Below are positions 35,190-44,763 of a DNA stretch of 64,000 nucleotides, one piece after another. The number at the start of each line of letters is the position of its first letter. Within the stretch, counting starts at the first letter, position 1. The translations under genes were made by a program, and so were the position numbers. This stretch comes from an uncultured Desulfosarcina sp. (GTDB taxonomy: Bacteria; Desulfobacterota; Desulfobacteria; Desulfobacterales; Desulfosarcinaceae). Below the pieces are notes generated by a model. It was not told the DNA's origin and searched no databases. It saw only the letters and a list, made by a program, of their open reading frames with translations. The stretch is taken from the NCBI RefSeq assembly GCF_963668215.1, contig NZ_OY764190.1, positions 1,178,001 to 1,242,000 on the forward strand. Reading direction: 5' to 3'.

Positions 35190-36380
35190 CTAAGCGGCCA
35201 TCAGGTGCTGCACCGCCTTCTCCAATCCGTCGATGGACAGTTCGAACATGGGAAAGATCTGCCGGATCATGATGATGGTGCGGGTGTAGTTCCACATGGA
35301 TTCCGAAACCGGGTTGAGCCAGACGCTGTGGGGAAAGGTGTTCGCCAGCATGCGCAGGCATTCGATGCTGGGATTGCCGCTGCGGTCCTGAATGTAAATG
35401 GATCCATCCCGCGACATCAGTTCATAAGGAGCCATGCTGGCATCCCCAACCACGATGATCCGCGTCTCCGGATCCAGGCGCGCCAGTTCGACCATGCGCA
35501 TGGGCTTGCGGTAGCGGGCCGGATCTTCCCAGATGGTATCATAGATCGTGTTATGAAAAAAGAAGGTCCGGACTTCCTTGAATTGGGCCCGGGCATAGTC
35601 GAAAAGGGTCTGGACCACCGATACGTAGGGATCCATGGACCAGCCGCCGTTGTCGATGGCCAGGATCACCTTGAGGCGGTCTTTCATCCGGCGGTCGAAG
35701 GCGATTTCGATCTCACCGCCGTTTTTCATGGTCCGGTAGATGCTCTCGTCCACGTTCACCTGGTCCCGCGGGCCGGCGGGCACCATGTTGCGCAGCCGCT
35801 TCAAGGCCTCTCCCACCATGGCCTGGGTCAGCGGCCCGGTAAGGGAGTAGTCCTTATAGCGCCGCTCCATGGCCACCTTGACGGCCGATTTGTTGCGCGA
35901 AACGCCGCCCACGCGCATGCCGCCGGGATGAAAGCCCGAGTGGCCCACCGGCGATGTCCCGCCGGTGCCGATCCATTTGCTGCCGCCGTCGTGGCGCCCG
36001 TCCTGGTCCTTGAGGCGCTGTTTAAAGTACTCGATCAGTTCCTCGGGCGTCATTTTGTTGAGCTGGCTTTCGTCCATCCCCAGGGCGTCAGCCATGGCTT
36101 TGGGATCCGTCAGCCACTGCTCCAGCATGGCCCGGGCCATTTCGTCCAGTTCCAGCCCTTCCACATCGGGCAGTTCGGCGCCCTGGAAATGATGGGCGAA
36201 CACCTGGTCGAAAAGGTCGAAGTAGCGTTCGCTTTTCACCAGGATGGTCCGCGACGCCGTGTAAAATTCGTCCAGCGTGGCAATCAGGCGGTTGGCCAGC
36301 GCCCGGTGGAGGGTCAGAAAGGCCGTGGGGCTCACCGGCACCCCCACCTCTTTGAGCTTGTAGAAAAAAGCCAGGAACAT
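35190..36380 (-). CDS. CoxE-like VWA-domain protein
   Basis: This 396-residue protein is of the CoxE-like type. The N-terminal helical half (MFLAFFYKLKEVGVPVSPTA...) resembles the part that binds MoxR ATPases. The C-terminal VWA domain (about 230-390) has a metal-site-like segment VILAIDNGGWSMDPY; the usual D-x-S-x-S is changed to D-N-G-G-W-S. These pairs help activate or insert cofactors into client enzymes such as CO dehydrogenase or carbon-metabolism oxidoreductases. It starts two bases after the MoxR stop and ends in TAG. The client is not apparent. Confidence 0.85.
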   Translation of the reverse strand: MFLAFFYKLKEVGVPVSPTAFLTLHRALANRLIATLDEFYTASRTILVKSERYFDLFDQVFAHHFQGAELPDVEGLELDEMARAMLEQWLTDPKAMADALGMDESQLNKMTPEELIEYFKQRLKDQDGRHDGGSKWIGTGGTSPVGHSGFHPGGMRVGGVSRNKSAVKVAMERRYKDYSLTGPLTQAMVGEALKRLRNMVPAGPRDQVNVDESIYRTMKNGGEIEIAFDRRMKDRLKVILAIDNGGWSMDPYVSVVQTLFDYARAQFKEVRTFFFHNTIYDTIWEDPARYRKPMRMVELARLDPETRIIVVGDASMAPYELMSRDGSIYIQDRSGNPSIECLRMLANTFPHSVWLNPVSESMWNYTRTIIMIRQIFPMFELSIDGLEKAVQHLMAA

Positions 36381-36382
36381 GA

Positions 36383-37237
36383 TCAGAACACCTTGCGCCG
36401 ATTGACGAAGGTATTGGCGCGTTCGTAGTCGCCGCTCTTTTTGAACAACACGCCCAGAAAGGGGACGTCTCCCTTGGCCAGCCGCTTGGGCTTGAAGTCC
36501 GGATCGGCCTTCAGGGCCCGGATCCAGTTGATCAGTTCCCGGGTGGCCGGCCGCTTTTCCACGGAATCCAGTTCCCGCATGCGGTAGAATGCGTCGATGG
36601 CATTGTCCATCAGATCGTCGTGAATGTCGGGGAAATGCACGCCAATGATCCGGCGCATCATCTTGGGGTCGGGGAAGGCAATGTGGTGAAAATTGCAGCG
36701 GCCCAGGAACGGATCGGAAAGGTCCTTTTTGGCGTTGGAGGTGATGACGATCACCGGCCGGTGGCGCGCCGAAATGGTCTTGTCGATTTCGATGATGTCG
36801 AACTCCATCTGGTCTAGCACATCCAGCATGTCGTCCTGGAAGTCGGTGTCGGCCTTGTCGATCTCGTCGATGAGCAGCACGGTCCGCTTATCGGCCGTAA
36901 AGGCCTGTCCGATCTTGCCCATCTTGATATACTCTTCGATGTTGCTCACGTCCCTCCGGCTGTCGCCGAAGCGGCTGTCGTTGAGGCGGGTCAGCGTATC
37001 GTACTGGTAAAGCGCTTCCACCAGCTTCATACTGGATTTCACATTGAGTACCAAAAGCGGCATGTTGAGGCTCTCGGCGATGGCGTAGGCCAGCATGGTC
37101 TTGCCGGTGCCCGGCTCGCCCTTGAGCAGCAGAGGCATCTCCAATGCCATGGAAATATTTACAATCTGGGCCAGTTCTTCGTCCAGCACATACCGGGTGG
37201 CACCGGTAAAGGAGTTTTGATCAGGGTTCGCTTTCAT
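36383..37237 (-). CDS. MoxR-type AAA+ ATPase
   Basis: This 284-residue AAA+ ATPase has Walker A GEPGTGKTML (about residue 40), Walker B VLLIDEIDKAD, sensor-1 VITSNAKKDLSD and an arginine-finger-like FLGRCNFHHI segment. It is a MoxR-family member with VKSSMKLVEALYQYD near the first helix. MoxR proteins work with VWA proteins as chaperones that mature enzymes. It sits between a core-MetE-like gene (73 bases upstream) and its CoxE-like partner (two bases downstream) on one strand. Its client may be encoded elsewhere. Confidence 0.92.
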   Translation of the reverse strand: MKANPDQNSFTGATRYVLDEELAQIVNISMALEMPLLLKGEPGTGKTMLAYAIAESLNMPLLVLNVKSSMKLVEALYQYDTLTRLNDSRFGDSRRDVSNIEEYIKMGKIGQAFTADKRTVLLIDEIDKADTDFQDDMLDVLDQMEFDIIEIDKTISARHRPVIVITSNAKKDLSDPFLGRCNFHHIAFPDPKMMRRIIGVHFPDIHDDLMDNAIDAFYRMRELDSVEKRPATRELINWIRALKADPDFKPKRLAKGDVPFLGVLFKKSGDYERANTFVNRRKVF

Positions 37238-37309
37238 AGCTTCCTCTTTCTTGAATTCAGCATAACGCAGTACGGATATGGGGGAAGCGTTGTCGCTTCC
37301 GGACGGGAA

Positions 37310-38380
37310 CTACAGTTCTTCACGGATTTTGGCCGACAAATCCCTGGTTAACGCCAGCACGCGTCTGGCCAGATCGAGGCTCAGCGATCCGACGCCGCAA
37401 CTGGGGGTAATGAAAGACTGGCGCAGGATGGCCCGGCGGTCGATGCCCAGGGCTTCCACCTGGGTCAGGCGCGCCTGCATTGCGGCAAACAGGCTCTCCA
37501 CCGTCTCGCGCTCGATCTCCTCGGGTTTCAATGTGGGCACGATGCCCCAGGCCAGAAACCCGCCTGCGGCCAGAAAGTCCCGGATCTGGCTTCCGTAAAG
37601 AATGAACCGGTCGAAATAGGCGTAGGCGTCGAAATTCACGATATCGACGCCGGACTCCAGCACCAGGGACCAGTCCGTATTGGCGCAGACGTGGATGCCG
37701 GCCAGGCCGCCGTCGGCGTGGATGGCCTCGGCCACCTCCTTGAGACAAACCTGAATTTCATCTTTCGAAATGCTGATCAGTTCGGACGATCCGAATCCGG
37801 CCAGGGCAGGCTCGTCGATGAAGATGATCACCGGACAGCCCGGCCGCCCCAGGGTTCGAATCTGCCAGCGGGCGTTGAGGGCCAGATGCTTTACGGCGGC
37901 ATCGCGCAGGGTCTCGTTGTAAAAGATGGCTCGGCCGTCCTGGTCCTTGACGCCGGTGCCGAACGTGATCGGTCCGGTCACCTGCCCCTTGACGGCCGTC
38001 GGCGGCATCTTCAATCCGGCCAGTGTATCCACGAGGGCCGCCACGCCCTTGCCGGTGGCCTCGGTCAGGGCAAACCGGGAGCCGGGCAATTGCTCGGGCG
38101 AAGCGACTGCCGCCATGTAGTCCTCGAAAAAAGCGAGCAGGTCGGCATCGAACGTTTCACAGGCTGTATCGATATAGGTTTTCCCGTTTTTTTCGACGAC
38201 TGCCGGCATTCCCGGCAAAAACTGGGGCACCATCCCCTCTTCGGGGAAAACCGGCAATTGCGCCCACACCGGAATGGCCGGGGTGTGCTGCATAACCAGA
38301 CGGGAGGCGGCAGCGTGATCGTCCAGGGGCATGCTGCCGATGAGCAGGGGCAAACAGTCCGGCTGAATTGGCTGGGACAT
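37310..38380 (-). CDS. core MetE-like methyltransferase (UROD/MetE fold)
   Basis: This 356-residue protein resembles the catalytic half of cobalamin-independent methionine synthase. The zinc ligands are visible as H-x-C in GIHVCANTDW and a further Cys in SFITPSCGVGSL; an Asp-Glu pair (IFIDEPALAG) lies in the substrate region. It is too short for normal MetE (about 750 residues). Core-MetE proteins in anaerobes take methyl groups from corrinoid proteins or related donors, not from methyl-THF directly. The donor here is unknown. It is the first gene of the operon with MoxR and CoxE-like genes, though the functional link is not established. Confidence 0.8.
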   Translation of the reverse strand: MSQPIQPDCLPLLIGSMPLDDHAAASRLVMQHTPAIPVWAQLPVFPEEGMVPQFLPGMPAVVEKNGKTYIDTACETFDADLLAFFEDYMAAVASPEQLPGSRFALTEATGKGVAALVDTLAGLKMPPTAVKGQVTGPITFGTGVKDQDGRAIFYNETLRDAAVKHLALNARWQIRTLGRPGCPVIIFIDEPALAGFGSSELISISKDEIQVCLKEVAEAIHADGGLAGIHVCANTDWSLVLESGVDIVNFDAYAYFDRFILYGSQIRDFLAAGGFLAWGIVPTLKPEEIERETVESLFAAMQARLTQVEALGIDRRAILRQSFITPSCGVGSLSLDLARRVLALTRDLSAKIREEL

Positions 38381-38498
38381 GGCGGCTTCCTTTCGGGTTT
38401 ATCGGACCAAGAAATAAACTTGAATTTTACCATGGCGATGGCAGTTTAACAATGGTTCACTTGGGGTTCATTTATTTCCGGCCCCGTTCGCACCGCGA

Positions 38499-38527
38499 TT
38501 GACACGCATTATCCACAATGATATTGT
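38499..38527 (+). promoter_or_regulatory. sigma-70-like promoter for the Cys-rich small protein
   Basis: TTGACA at 38499-38504 and TATTGT at 38522-38527 are separated by 17 bases. An ACAAT...ATTGT inverted repeat at 38515-38527 overlaps the -10 and could be an operator. The next + strand gene starts at 38665. Confidence 0.5.
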
Positions 38528-38664
38528 CTGAAATCGGTTCTGATCCCTTAGTTGATCCGCTGGATCGACGCCTTTGCGGCTTGGTGTTCGTCGAGAAATC
38601 GGACAACAATCGCCATTCGTAAATGAGCGCTGTCCGGGATGGCGCTTCAATGGACGGACGGGCC

Positions 38665-39063
38665 ATGGGAAATATCATCTCCCTCACAGCAAAACGCAAA
38701 GACACCCGGGAAAAAAAAGACTCCCTGGCACGAAAACGAAAGCTGCTGGCTGTGAGAAAAATTTTCCGGTGCACGCATTGCTCATCCAAATGCGAAAAAT
38801 GCGGCGTCCTGGTTACGGCGGAAAACCGGCCGGATTTGCCCGCCTATAGAATTCCATATTCATTCTGCGACAGTTGCGCGGAAGAGTATATGGATTACAT
38901 CGACGCCCTCAGGGGAAAAGAAGATGCTTCCCTGTACTGGCACAACGATGCCTGGATGAAGGTATGGGGCACCTGGATCGAACATCAGGGTGCCGTGGAC
39001 AGTTATTTGAAGTCAAAAGAATTTGAAAAGCTGATAGACGAATTGAAAACCGACCGGACCTGA
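38665..39063 (+). CDS. small Cys-rich protein, possible zinc finger
   Basis: This protein of about 132 residues (start at the ATG at 38665; 38650 is possible) has Cys motifs that suggest metal binding: [14 protein letters not shown] near residues 34-47 and [10 protein letters not shown] near 68. The rest is charged and helical, with [18 protein letters not shown]. The family is not known to me, though similar short Cys-rich proteins are frequent in Desulfobacterota. It lies 88 bases ahead of tatA on the same strand; their link is uncertain. Confidence 0.65.
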   Translation: MGNIISLTAKRKDTREKKDSLARKRKLLAVRKIFRCTHCSSKCEKCGVLVTAENRPDLPAYRIPYSFCDSCAEEYMDYIDALRGKEDASLYWHNDAWMKVWGTWIEHQGAVDSYLKSKEFEKLIDELKTDRT

Positions 39064-39151
39064 TCGCTATGAGTGCCCGGGCATTGCCGGGCCAAACCGG
39101 AACGACAGGCAATCCGTTCATATCAATGCGTTGGACCACAGGAGGAAAAAA

Positions 39152-39334
39152 ATGTTTGGAATCGGAATGCCGGAATTGATCATCATCCTGGTCATCATTC
39201 TCATCATCTTCGGGGTGGGCAAACTACCTGAAATCGGTGGAGGCATGGGCAAGGCCATCCGCAACTTCAAGGACGCATCCAATAAGGCCGAATCCGATAC
39301 CCCGGAAAAACTGGAAGATAAAAAAGAAACCTGA
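39152..39334 (+). CDS. tatA: Tat translocase subunit TatA
   Basis: This 60-residue protein starts with the TatA/E helix ([25 protein letters not shown]), contains the conserved FG-like hinge and an amphipathic helix ([13 protein letters not shown]), and ends in an acidic tail. TatA forms the pore for folded proteins across the inner membrane. A perfect AGGAGG precedes the ATG. TatC is not in the window. Such lone tatA genes are common in the group. It might be TatE-like, but function is equivalent. Confidence 0.95.
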   Translation: MFGIGMPELIIILVIILIIFGVGKLPEIGGGMGKAIRNFKDASNKAESDTPEKLEDKKET

Positions 39335-39448
39335 TCGCCTTTTCGTCAAGACCCATCCTTTTTTAAGCCGGACTGTGCCGAATGCCCTATTCTTCGCAGA
39401 TCCGGCTTTTTTTGAAAGCCAAAACCCGTTCAAGGCGGACATGGAACG

Positions 39449-40339
39449 CTACCGCACGATGGAAAACCCCAGGCGGAAAACGTCCTGGCGCCGGTCATAA
39501 TGCAGCAGGGTTTCGCCGTAGCCGCTGAAATACTGGGCATGCAGGTAAAAATTCAGGTTTTTCTTAAACAGCCGGGTCATGGGATAGGTCAAATCCAATT
39601 GCACGGAACTACCCTCGTCCGCACACCATAGGTGGGACTTCAAAGCCACCCCTTCCGGGTCCGCAATGGCCACCTCCAGATCCACATAGCCCCGATAATC
39701 GTTCAGATCTTCATTGGTCTCGTCGTCGTTGTCGATATATGTATAAATCTTAGGTGCGATTTTGAGGTGATAGTTGCCGGCCAGATGAATCCCCATGATC
39801 GGCATGATATAGAGATAATTGGTGCTGCGGGAATCTTCGCCCCCCTTGCCGTTGGATTCATGCTGGAACCCGCCTTGGATTCCGAAAGCGGAAATACGTG
39901 CATTGTTCAACTCGATTTTGGGCAGCAGGTAGAACAGTTCCGGCATGTAGCTGGTATCGTCAAAGGGTTTGGAAGTGCTTTTCAGGTCCCAGATGGACCG
40001 CTGGGTATACCCCAGATGAAATCCGGACAGCCACGCTGCCTTGGCGGCCATCCATCCCTCGGGGTTAAACAGGCGATATTTGAAGCTCAACTGGAACTTG
40101 CTTTGCTCCAACCCGGGATCGACGCCAAAAAGAAAGTAGATGGGTTTATAGACGGACAGGTCCTCCAGGAAGGATTGGGTCAAAAGGGGCCCCTCATCCA
40201 ACGACACCTGTTGTCCATCCCACTGTCGGGAAGCGGGTTTTTCTTCGGCCGTTGCCTCCGGTTCGGCTGCCGGGGCAGCGGCGGCAATCAGCAGCAGCAG
40301 CAGCAGCAATACGACTATCCATTGACATCGCCTGGTCAT
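39449..40339 (-). CDS. pldA: outer-membrane phospholipase A
   Basis: This 296-residue protein has a signal peptide (WIVVLLLLLLLIAAAAPAAA-like) and alternating beta strands of an outer-membrane barrel. The OMPLA active-site motif is visible: GGFQHESNGKGG (His and Ser of the catalytic group), with STNYLYI following, where the third residue (Asn) is expected. OMPLA removes fatty acids from outer-leaflet phospholipids when membrane asymmetry is lost. It ends in ...GFSIVR with a terminal strand. It is divergent from the DUF294 operon. The same membrane-asymmetry theme links it to the MCE operon at 6-8.5 kb. Confidence 0.88.
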   Translation of the reverse strand: MTRRCQWIVVLLLLLLLIAAAAPAAEPEATAEEKPASRQWDGQQVSLDEGPLLTQSFLEDLSVYKPIYFLFGVDPGLEQSKFQLSFKYRLFNPEGWMAAKAAWLSGFHLGYTQRSIWDLKSTSKPFDDTSYMPELFYLLPKIELNNARISAFGIQGGFQHESNGKGGEDSRSTNYLYIMPIMGIHLAGNYHLKIAPKIYTYIDNDDETNEDLNDYRGYVDLEVAIADPEGVALKSHLWCADEGSSVQLDLTYPMTRLFKKNLNFYLHAQYFSGYGETLLHYDRRQDVFRLGFSIVR

Positions 40340-40582
40340 ATTCACTCCTTTCTCACCATCGGTTGGTTTGCCGGCCGGCCATTTCGCCGGAGCCGATGCA
40401 GCAATTGTTTTCAGGAACGGAAAATGGACGATTATTGTCCTTTTGGTGCATGCCGCCGCCATTTTCGTCGCCTTACGGACAGCGGCAGTTGATATTTTGT
40501 CGGAGGATGTACTATTAACGAATCTTTATCACAATCTCAAGGGCCATTGCCTTGCCCCAACGGCTGACAAGGATAAGGTCAA

Positions 40583-42520
40583 ATGGAAACCGATACGCGG
40601 CTGGCCATACTGAAACAAACCGATCCGTTTGCCCTCCTGGAACCGGAGGCCCTTGCGCCGCTATGCGACAGCCTGACCGTTCGCAATTTCGATGCGGGCG
40701 CATATATCTTTCGCCAGGGGGATCCCGGCTGCGATTGCCTTTTCGTCATCGCGCAGGGCCTGGTCGAAATTCTCGTCGAAGACGATTGCCGGGTGGAGTC
40801 CACCGTCGGGTTGCGGCGGGCCTTCGATTTCTTCGGTGAGACCGTGGTGCTTTCCGGCCAGCGCTATCCGGGCTCGGCACGGGCCAAAGAGGCGCTGACC
40901 TGCCTGTGCATCCACCGCAGCGATCTGGAAACCCTGATTTACGGCCATCCCGAATTTTCCGGTTTTTTCAACACCCTCCTGGCAGAACGCATGCGTCTGC
41001 TCTATGAGCGCAATCTCGCCGACCGTTCCTGCCTGATCGCCCCCACCGCAGCGCCGCGACTGTTTCGGGACCAGGTGAGCCGGGTCATGTCCACCCCTTT
41101 GCAGACCTGTCGGGAGGATGCGCCCGTGGCCCGGACGGCCCGCAAGATGATGCAGCGCCAGGTGGGATGTCTGGTGGTGGTCGATGACGGCGGCCGCTTC
41201 CGGGGAATCCTCACCGACCGCCATCTGGTGGGCGGATTGGTGGCCGAACCGGTCTGCTCCATCGACGACTGCACGGTCGGCCGGCTCATGGATTCACGGC
41301 TGGTCGCGATTTCGCCGGAAGCCTACCTGGGGGAAGCCCTGATGGCCATGGTCCGCAACCGCACCCGCCAACTGGTGGTCATGGAGCGCGACCTGCCTGT
41401 TGGCATCGTGGCCTTTTCCGATCTGCTGCGGGCCCAATCGGCGGACAGCCTGATGCGCATCCACGACATCGCCGAGCAGACGGATATCGAAGGACTGGCC
41501 ACCGTAAGCAACGGCATCGACCGGGTGCTGGATGCCCTGGTGGAAGAACGGGCCGGCGTACGGGAAACCATGGAAATCATGACCCGGCTCAACGACCGCA
41601 TTACCCGCAAGGTCATCGAATTGAGCCAGGCCCGCATGGAAACCGACGGCTGGGGACCGCCGCCGGTGGACTATTGCTGGATCAACATGGGCAGCGCGGC
41701 CCGGTACGAACAGACCCTGAGAACCGATCAGGACAACGCCATTATCTTTGCCGATCCGACAAAGGCCGATATTGAAACGGTCTCCCGATATTTTCAACAT
41801 CTGGCCGAGCAGGTGGTCGACGGCCTGGCCCGCTGCGGTTTCCAGCGCTGCACCGGCGGCGTGATGGCGAGCAATCCCAAGTGGTGCCGGTCCATATCCC
41901 GATGGCTCGAAGGCGTCCGGAAATGGATGACCTCGCCGGACCCTGAAGACATCCGCACCCTGACGATTCTGCTGGACTTTCGATCCCTGTGGGGCAACAC
42001 CAGCCTGGCCGACACCCTTTGGGAAGGCATCGGCAAGGCTTTCTCCGACTCCACCAGCGCCGGCCACATGCTCTCCCGCGACGACCAGAAAATGACCGCC
42101 CCCATCGGCTTTCTCGGCAAAATCGTTACCGAACGCAGCGGCCCCCGGAAAGGATGCCTCAACCTCAAGACCGCCGCTTTGGTTCACATGATCAACGCCG
42201 TACGGTTGCTGGCCGTCCATCAGGGAATCTCGACCCCTTCCACGCTGGATCGACTGGATCGGCTGGCCGAAAAGCGGTTTCTGAGCCCGGAGGACGCCGC
42301 CTTCTACAAAGCCGGTTTCGAAACGCTCATGATGTTCCGAATCCGCGAGAACCTGAAACGGGTCAGGGCCGGCGAATCGCCGGACAACACCCTGGATCCC
42401 AAAACGCTGGACAAAAGCGAAACGCTTTTGCTCAAAGACGCCCTTTCCGCGGTCAGCCAGCTGCAAAAGCGCATCGGCAAAACGTTTCAGGTACCCTGGA
42501 TGAACTACTTCGGCCACTAA
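40583..42520 (+). CDS. cNMP-CBS-DUF294 nucleotidyltransferase-like protein
   Basis: This 645-residue protein has a cyclic-nucleotide-binding fold (about 15-135), two CBS domains (about 165-290, RVMSTPLQTCREDAPV and LMDSRLVAISPEAYL), the DUF294 nucleotidyltransferase (about 365-480, with GSAARYEQTLRTDQDN) and the C-terminal DUF294 helical region. The motif matches GlnD-type nucleotidyltransferases. The family likely joins nucleotide sensing to modification of a partner, and is often seen near acetate or ion transporters. It is followed after 29 bases by a Cache kinase and its regulator, so it may be part of that pathway. Confidence 0.9.
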   Translation: METDTRLAILKQTDPFALLEPEALAPLCDSLTVRNFDAGAYIFRQGDPGCDCLFVIAQGLVEILVEDDCRVESTVGLRRAFDFFGETVVLSGQRYPGSARAKEALTCLCIHRSDLETLIYGHPEFSGFFNTLLAERMRLLYERNLADRSCLIAPTAAPRLFRDQVSRVMSTPLQTCREDAPVARTARKMMQRQVGCLVVVDDGGRFRGILTDRHLVGGLVAEPVCSIDDCTVGRLMDSRLVAISPEAYLGEALMAMVRNRTRQLVVMERDLPVGIVAFSDLLRAQSADSLMRIHDIAEQTDIEGLATVSNGIDRVLDALVEERAGVRETMEIMTRLNDRITRKVIELSQARMETDGWGPPPVDYCWINMGSAARYEQTLRTDQDNAIIFADPTKADIETVSRYFQHLAEQVVDGLARCGFQRCTGGVMASNPKWCRSISRWLEGVRKWMTSPDPEDIRTLTILLDFRSLWGNTSLADTLWEGIGKAFSDSTSAGHMLSRDDQKMTAPIGFLGKIVTERSGPRKGCLNLKTAALVHMINAVRLLAVHQGISTPSTLDRLDRLAEKRFLSPEDAAFYKAGFETLMMFRIRENLKRVRAGESPDNTLDPKTLDKSETLLLKDALSAVSQLQKRIGKTFQVPWMNYFGH

Positions 42521-42549
42521 GCCCGGTTTTTTCGTGAAAGGCAGACCGC

Positions 42550-44763
42550 ATGAGAACCTTCCGCTTTTTTGAAAATCTCCCCGTTCGCTACAAGCTTCTG
42601 TTAAGCTACCTGGTCACCTTCTGCATGATTATTTCGCTGGGTTCGATGGTCATCCATTCCATCGTGAGAGACACCATCGAAGCTAACATCGAAAGCGAAT
42701 TGAAAAACTCCACCGATGCCATGCTGAACATGGTCCGGACGTCGGTTTCGGTTGCCATCAAGAATCATCTGCGGGCCGTGGCCGAGAAAAACCTGGAAAT
42801 GGTAAGCCACCTGTATTCGCTGTACCGGAATGGCGAATTCACCGAGGCCGAAGCTAAAAAACTGGCCGAATCCATCCTGCTGAGCCAGCGTATCGGTACG
42901 ACGGGATACAGCGCCTGTGTCTCCAGCAAGGGCTTCATGCTGGTGCATCCGGAGGCGGAGTGGATCGGCCAGGATATCAACCAGTATGCCTTCGTCCGGC
43001 AGATGCGGGAAAAGCGCAACGGCTATATCGAATACGACTGGAAAAACCCCGGTGAAAGCAAGGCGCGCACCAAAGCCATGTACATGGCCTACTTCGAACC
43101 GTGGGATTGGATTATCGCCGTCACCTCCTACCGGCGGGAATTCAGCGCCCTGGTGAACGTCGACGATTTTCGAAACAGCGTAATGTCCCTGAAGTTCAGC
43201 GAAAGCGGGTACGCCTTCGTTACCGACAACAAGGGCAACGTGATCATCCATCCCAGTTTGCAGGGCGTCAATGTGTTCTCCAACGCCGAGTTCTCGAACT
43301 ACCCGCTGGAAACCATGCTTAAAGAAAAAAGCGGAATGATCGTCTACCCCTGGAAGAATCCGGGAGAGAATAAGTTTCGCGAAAAGCTGGTACGGTTCAC
43401 CTATCTGCCCGATTACGAATGGATCGTGGCCTCCTCCAGCTACCTGGACGAATTCTACGAACCGCTGAACAAGTTGAGCAATGTGATCATCTTTACGATG
43501 CTGGGCTGCATTTTGATCGTCCTGCCCATCACGGCCCTGATCAGTGCCTCCATTACCAATCCACTGGCCGAACTGGTCGGCCGTCTGGAGCAGGGCGCCA
43601 AAGGAGACCTTTCCGTGAGGCTCGACCGGGACTCCACCGACGAGGTGGGCCGGCTGGCCCGATACTTCAACAGCTTCATGGACCGCCTGGAGGATTACAA
43701 CCGCAACCTGGAAGCGGAGATCAACGAGCGCAAAGAGGCCGAAGTGGCCCTGCGGTACAGCGAAAACCGCTACCGGTCGGTGATCGAAGCCATGCCCGAT
43801 GCCATGGTGGTCTACGACATGGAAGGCCATGTGACTTTCCTGAATCCGGCGTTCACGGACGTATTCGGCTGGACCTCCGAAGAGTGCATGGGCAGGAAGC
43901 TGGACCATTTCGTGCCCAAAGAGAACTGGGAAGAAACCTTCAGGGGCCTGAAAACCATTACCTCGGGCAAGCCCCTGTCCAGCGTGGAGACCCGGCGGCT
44001 GACCAAAAGCGGGCAGATCATCGATGTGAGCACCCGCGGAGCCGTTTACCGGGATCCGAACGGTCTTCAGGTGGGCAGTGTGATCATTCACCGCGATGTC
44101 TCCGAACTCAAGCGTCTGGAAAAACAGGTGATGGATATCGGCGATCGGGAACGTCAGAAGATCGGCCAGGATCTCCACGATGACCTTTGTCCCCACCTGA
44201 TCGGCGTGGAGGGCCTGGGCAAGGTGCTGGTGAGAAAACTTCTGCCCAAGGCCCCCGAAGAGGCCCAGTTGGCGGAAAAAATCACCGGATTGGTGAAGGA
44301 CGCCATCACCAAGACCCGTCGCCTGTCCCGGGGGCTGTGTCCCGTCTATCTTGTCGATCGCGGTCTGGAGTCCTCTTTAAGGGAACTGGCCGCCGGCATT
44401 GAATCCGTATTCGGGGTGACCTGCCGGTTCGTCTGTAAAGTGCCCGCACGCATTCAGGACAATCTCGTGGCCACCCATCTGTTTCATATCGTACAGGAGG
44501 CGGTGCACAACGCGGTGCGCCATGGACAGGCCACGGCCATCACCATCACCATGGACGGCGATAAGGATCGCATGCAGGTGTCTGTAGAGGACAACGGCAT
44601 CGGCATCCCGGAAGATCTTGAAACCGAAGGCATGGGCTTGCGCATCATGGGGTTTCGTGCCAATATGATCCATGCCGTTTTGGATATCCAACCCCTTGAG
44701 ATCGGTGGTACGCGGGTACGCGTATCCCTTGGCAGCAGTATGGCAAAAACCACGGAACCATGA
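42550..44763 (+). CDS. Cache-HAMP-PAS sensor kinase, NarL-type partner
   Basis: This 737-residue membrane kinase has a first helix (16-38), a periplasmic region with two tandem Cache folds (about 70-310, repeats WKNPGESKARTKAMYM and WKNPGENKFREKLVRF), a second helix (about 315-335), HAMP, a PAS domain (about 400-515) and a HisKA_3/HATPase core: IGQDLHDDLCPHLIG with the phospho-His, and DNGIGIPED. HisKA_3 kinases pair with LuxR-type regulators. The stop overlaps the regulator start (ATGA). The signal is probably a small molecule outside the inner membrane; it is not identified. Confidence 0.92.
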   Translation: MRTFRFFENLPVRYKLLLSYLVTFCMIISLGSMVIHSIVRDTIEANIESELKNSTDAMLNMVRTSVSVAIKNHLRAVAEKNLEMVSHLYSLYRNGEFTEAEAKKLAESILLSQRIGTTGYSACVSSKGFMLVHPEAEWIGQDINQYAFVRQMREKRNGYIEYDWKNPGESKARTKAMYMAYFEPWDWIIAVTSYRREFSALVNVDDFRNSVMSLKFSESGYAFVTDNKGNVIIHPSLQGVNVFSNAEFSNYPLETMLKEKSGMIVYPWKNPGENKFREKLVRFTYLPDYEWIVASSSYLDEFYEPLNKLSNVIIFTMLGCILIVLPITALISASITNPLAELVGRLEQGAKGDLSVRLDRDSTDEVGRLARYFNSFMDRLEDYNRNLEAEINERKEAEVALRYSENRYRSVIEAMPDAMVVYDMEGHVTFLNPAFTDVFGWTSEECMGRKLDHFVPKENWEETFRGLKTITSGKPLSSVETRRLTKSGQIIDVSTRGAVYRDPNGLQVGSVIIHRDVSELKRLEKQVMDIGDRERQKIGQDLHDDLCPHLIGVEGLGKVLVRKLLPKAPEEAQLAEKITGLVKDAITKTRRLSRGLCPVYLVDRGLESSLRELAAGIESVFGVTCRFVCKVPARIQDNLVATHLFHIVQEAVHNAVRHGQATAITITMDGDKDRMQVSVEDNGIGIPEDLETEGMGLRIMGFRANMIHAVLDIQPLEIGGTRVRVSLGSSMAKTTEP

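Noticed and set aside
35175..36428. 417-codon plus-strand frame opposite the VWA gene
   Set aside because: Shadow of the CoxE-like gene on the minus strand; His/Gly-rich content is typical of antisense frames.
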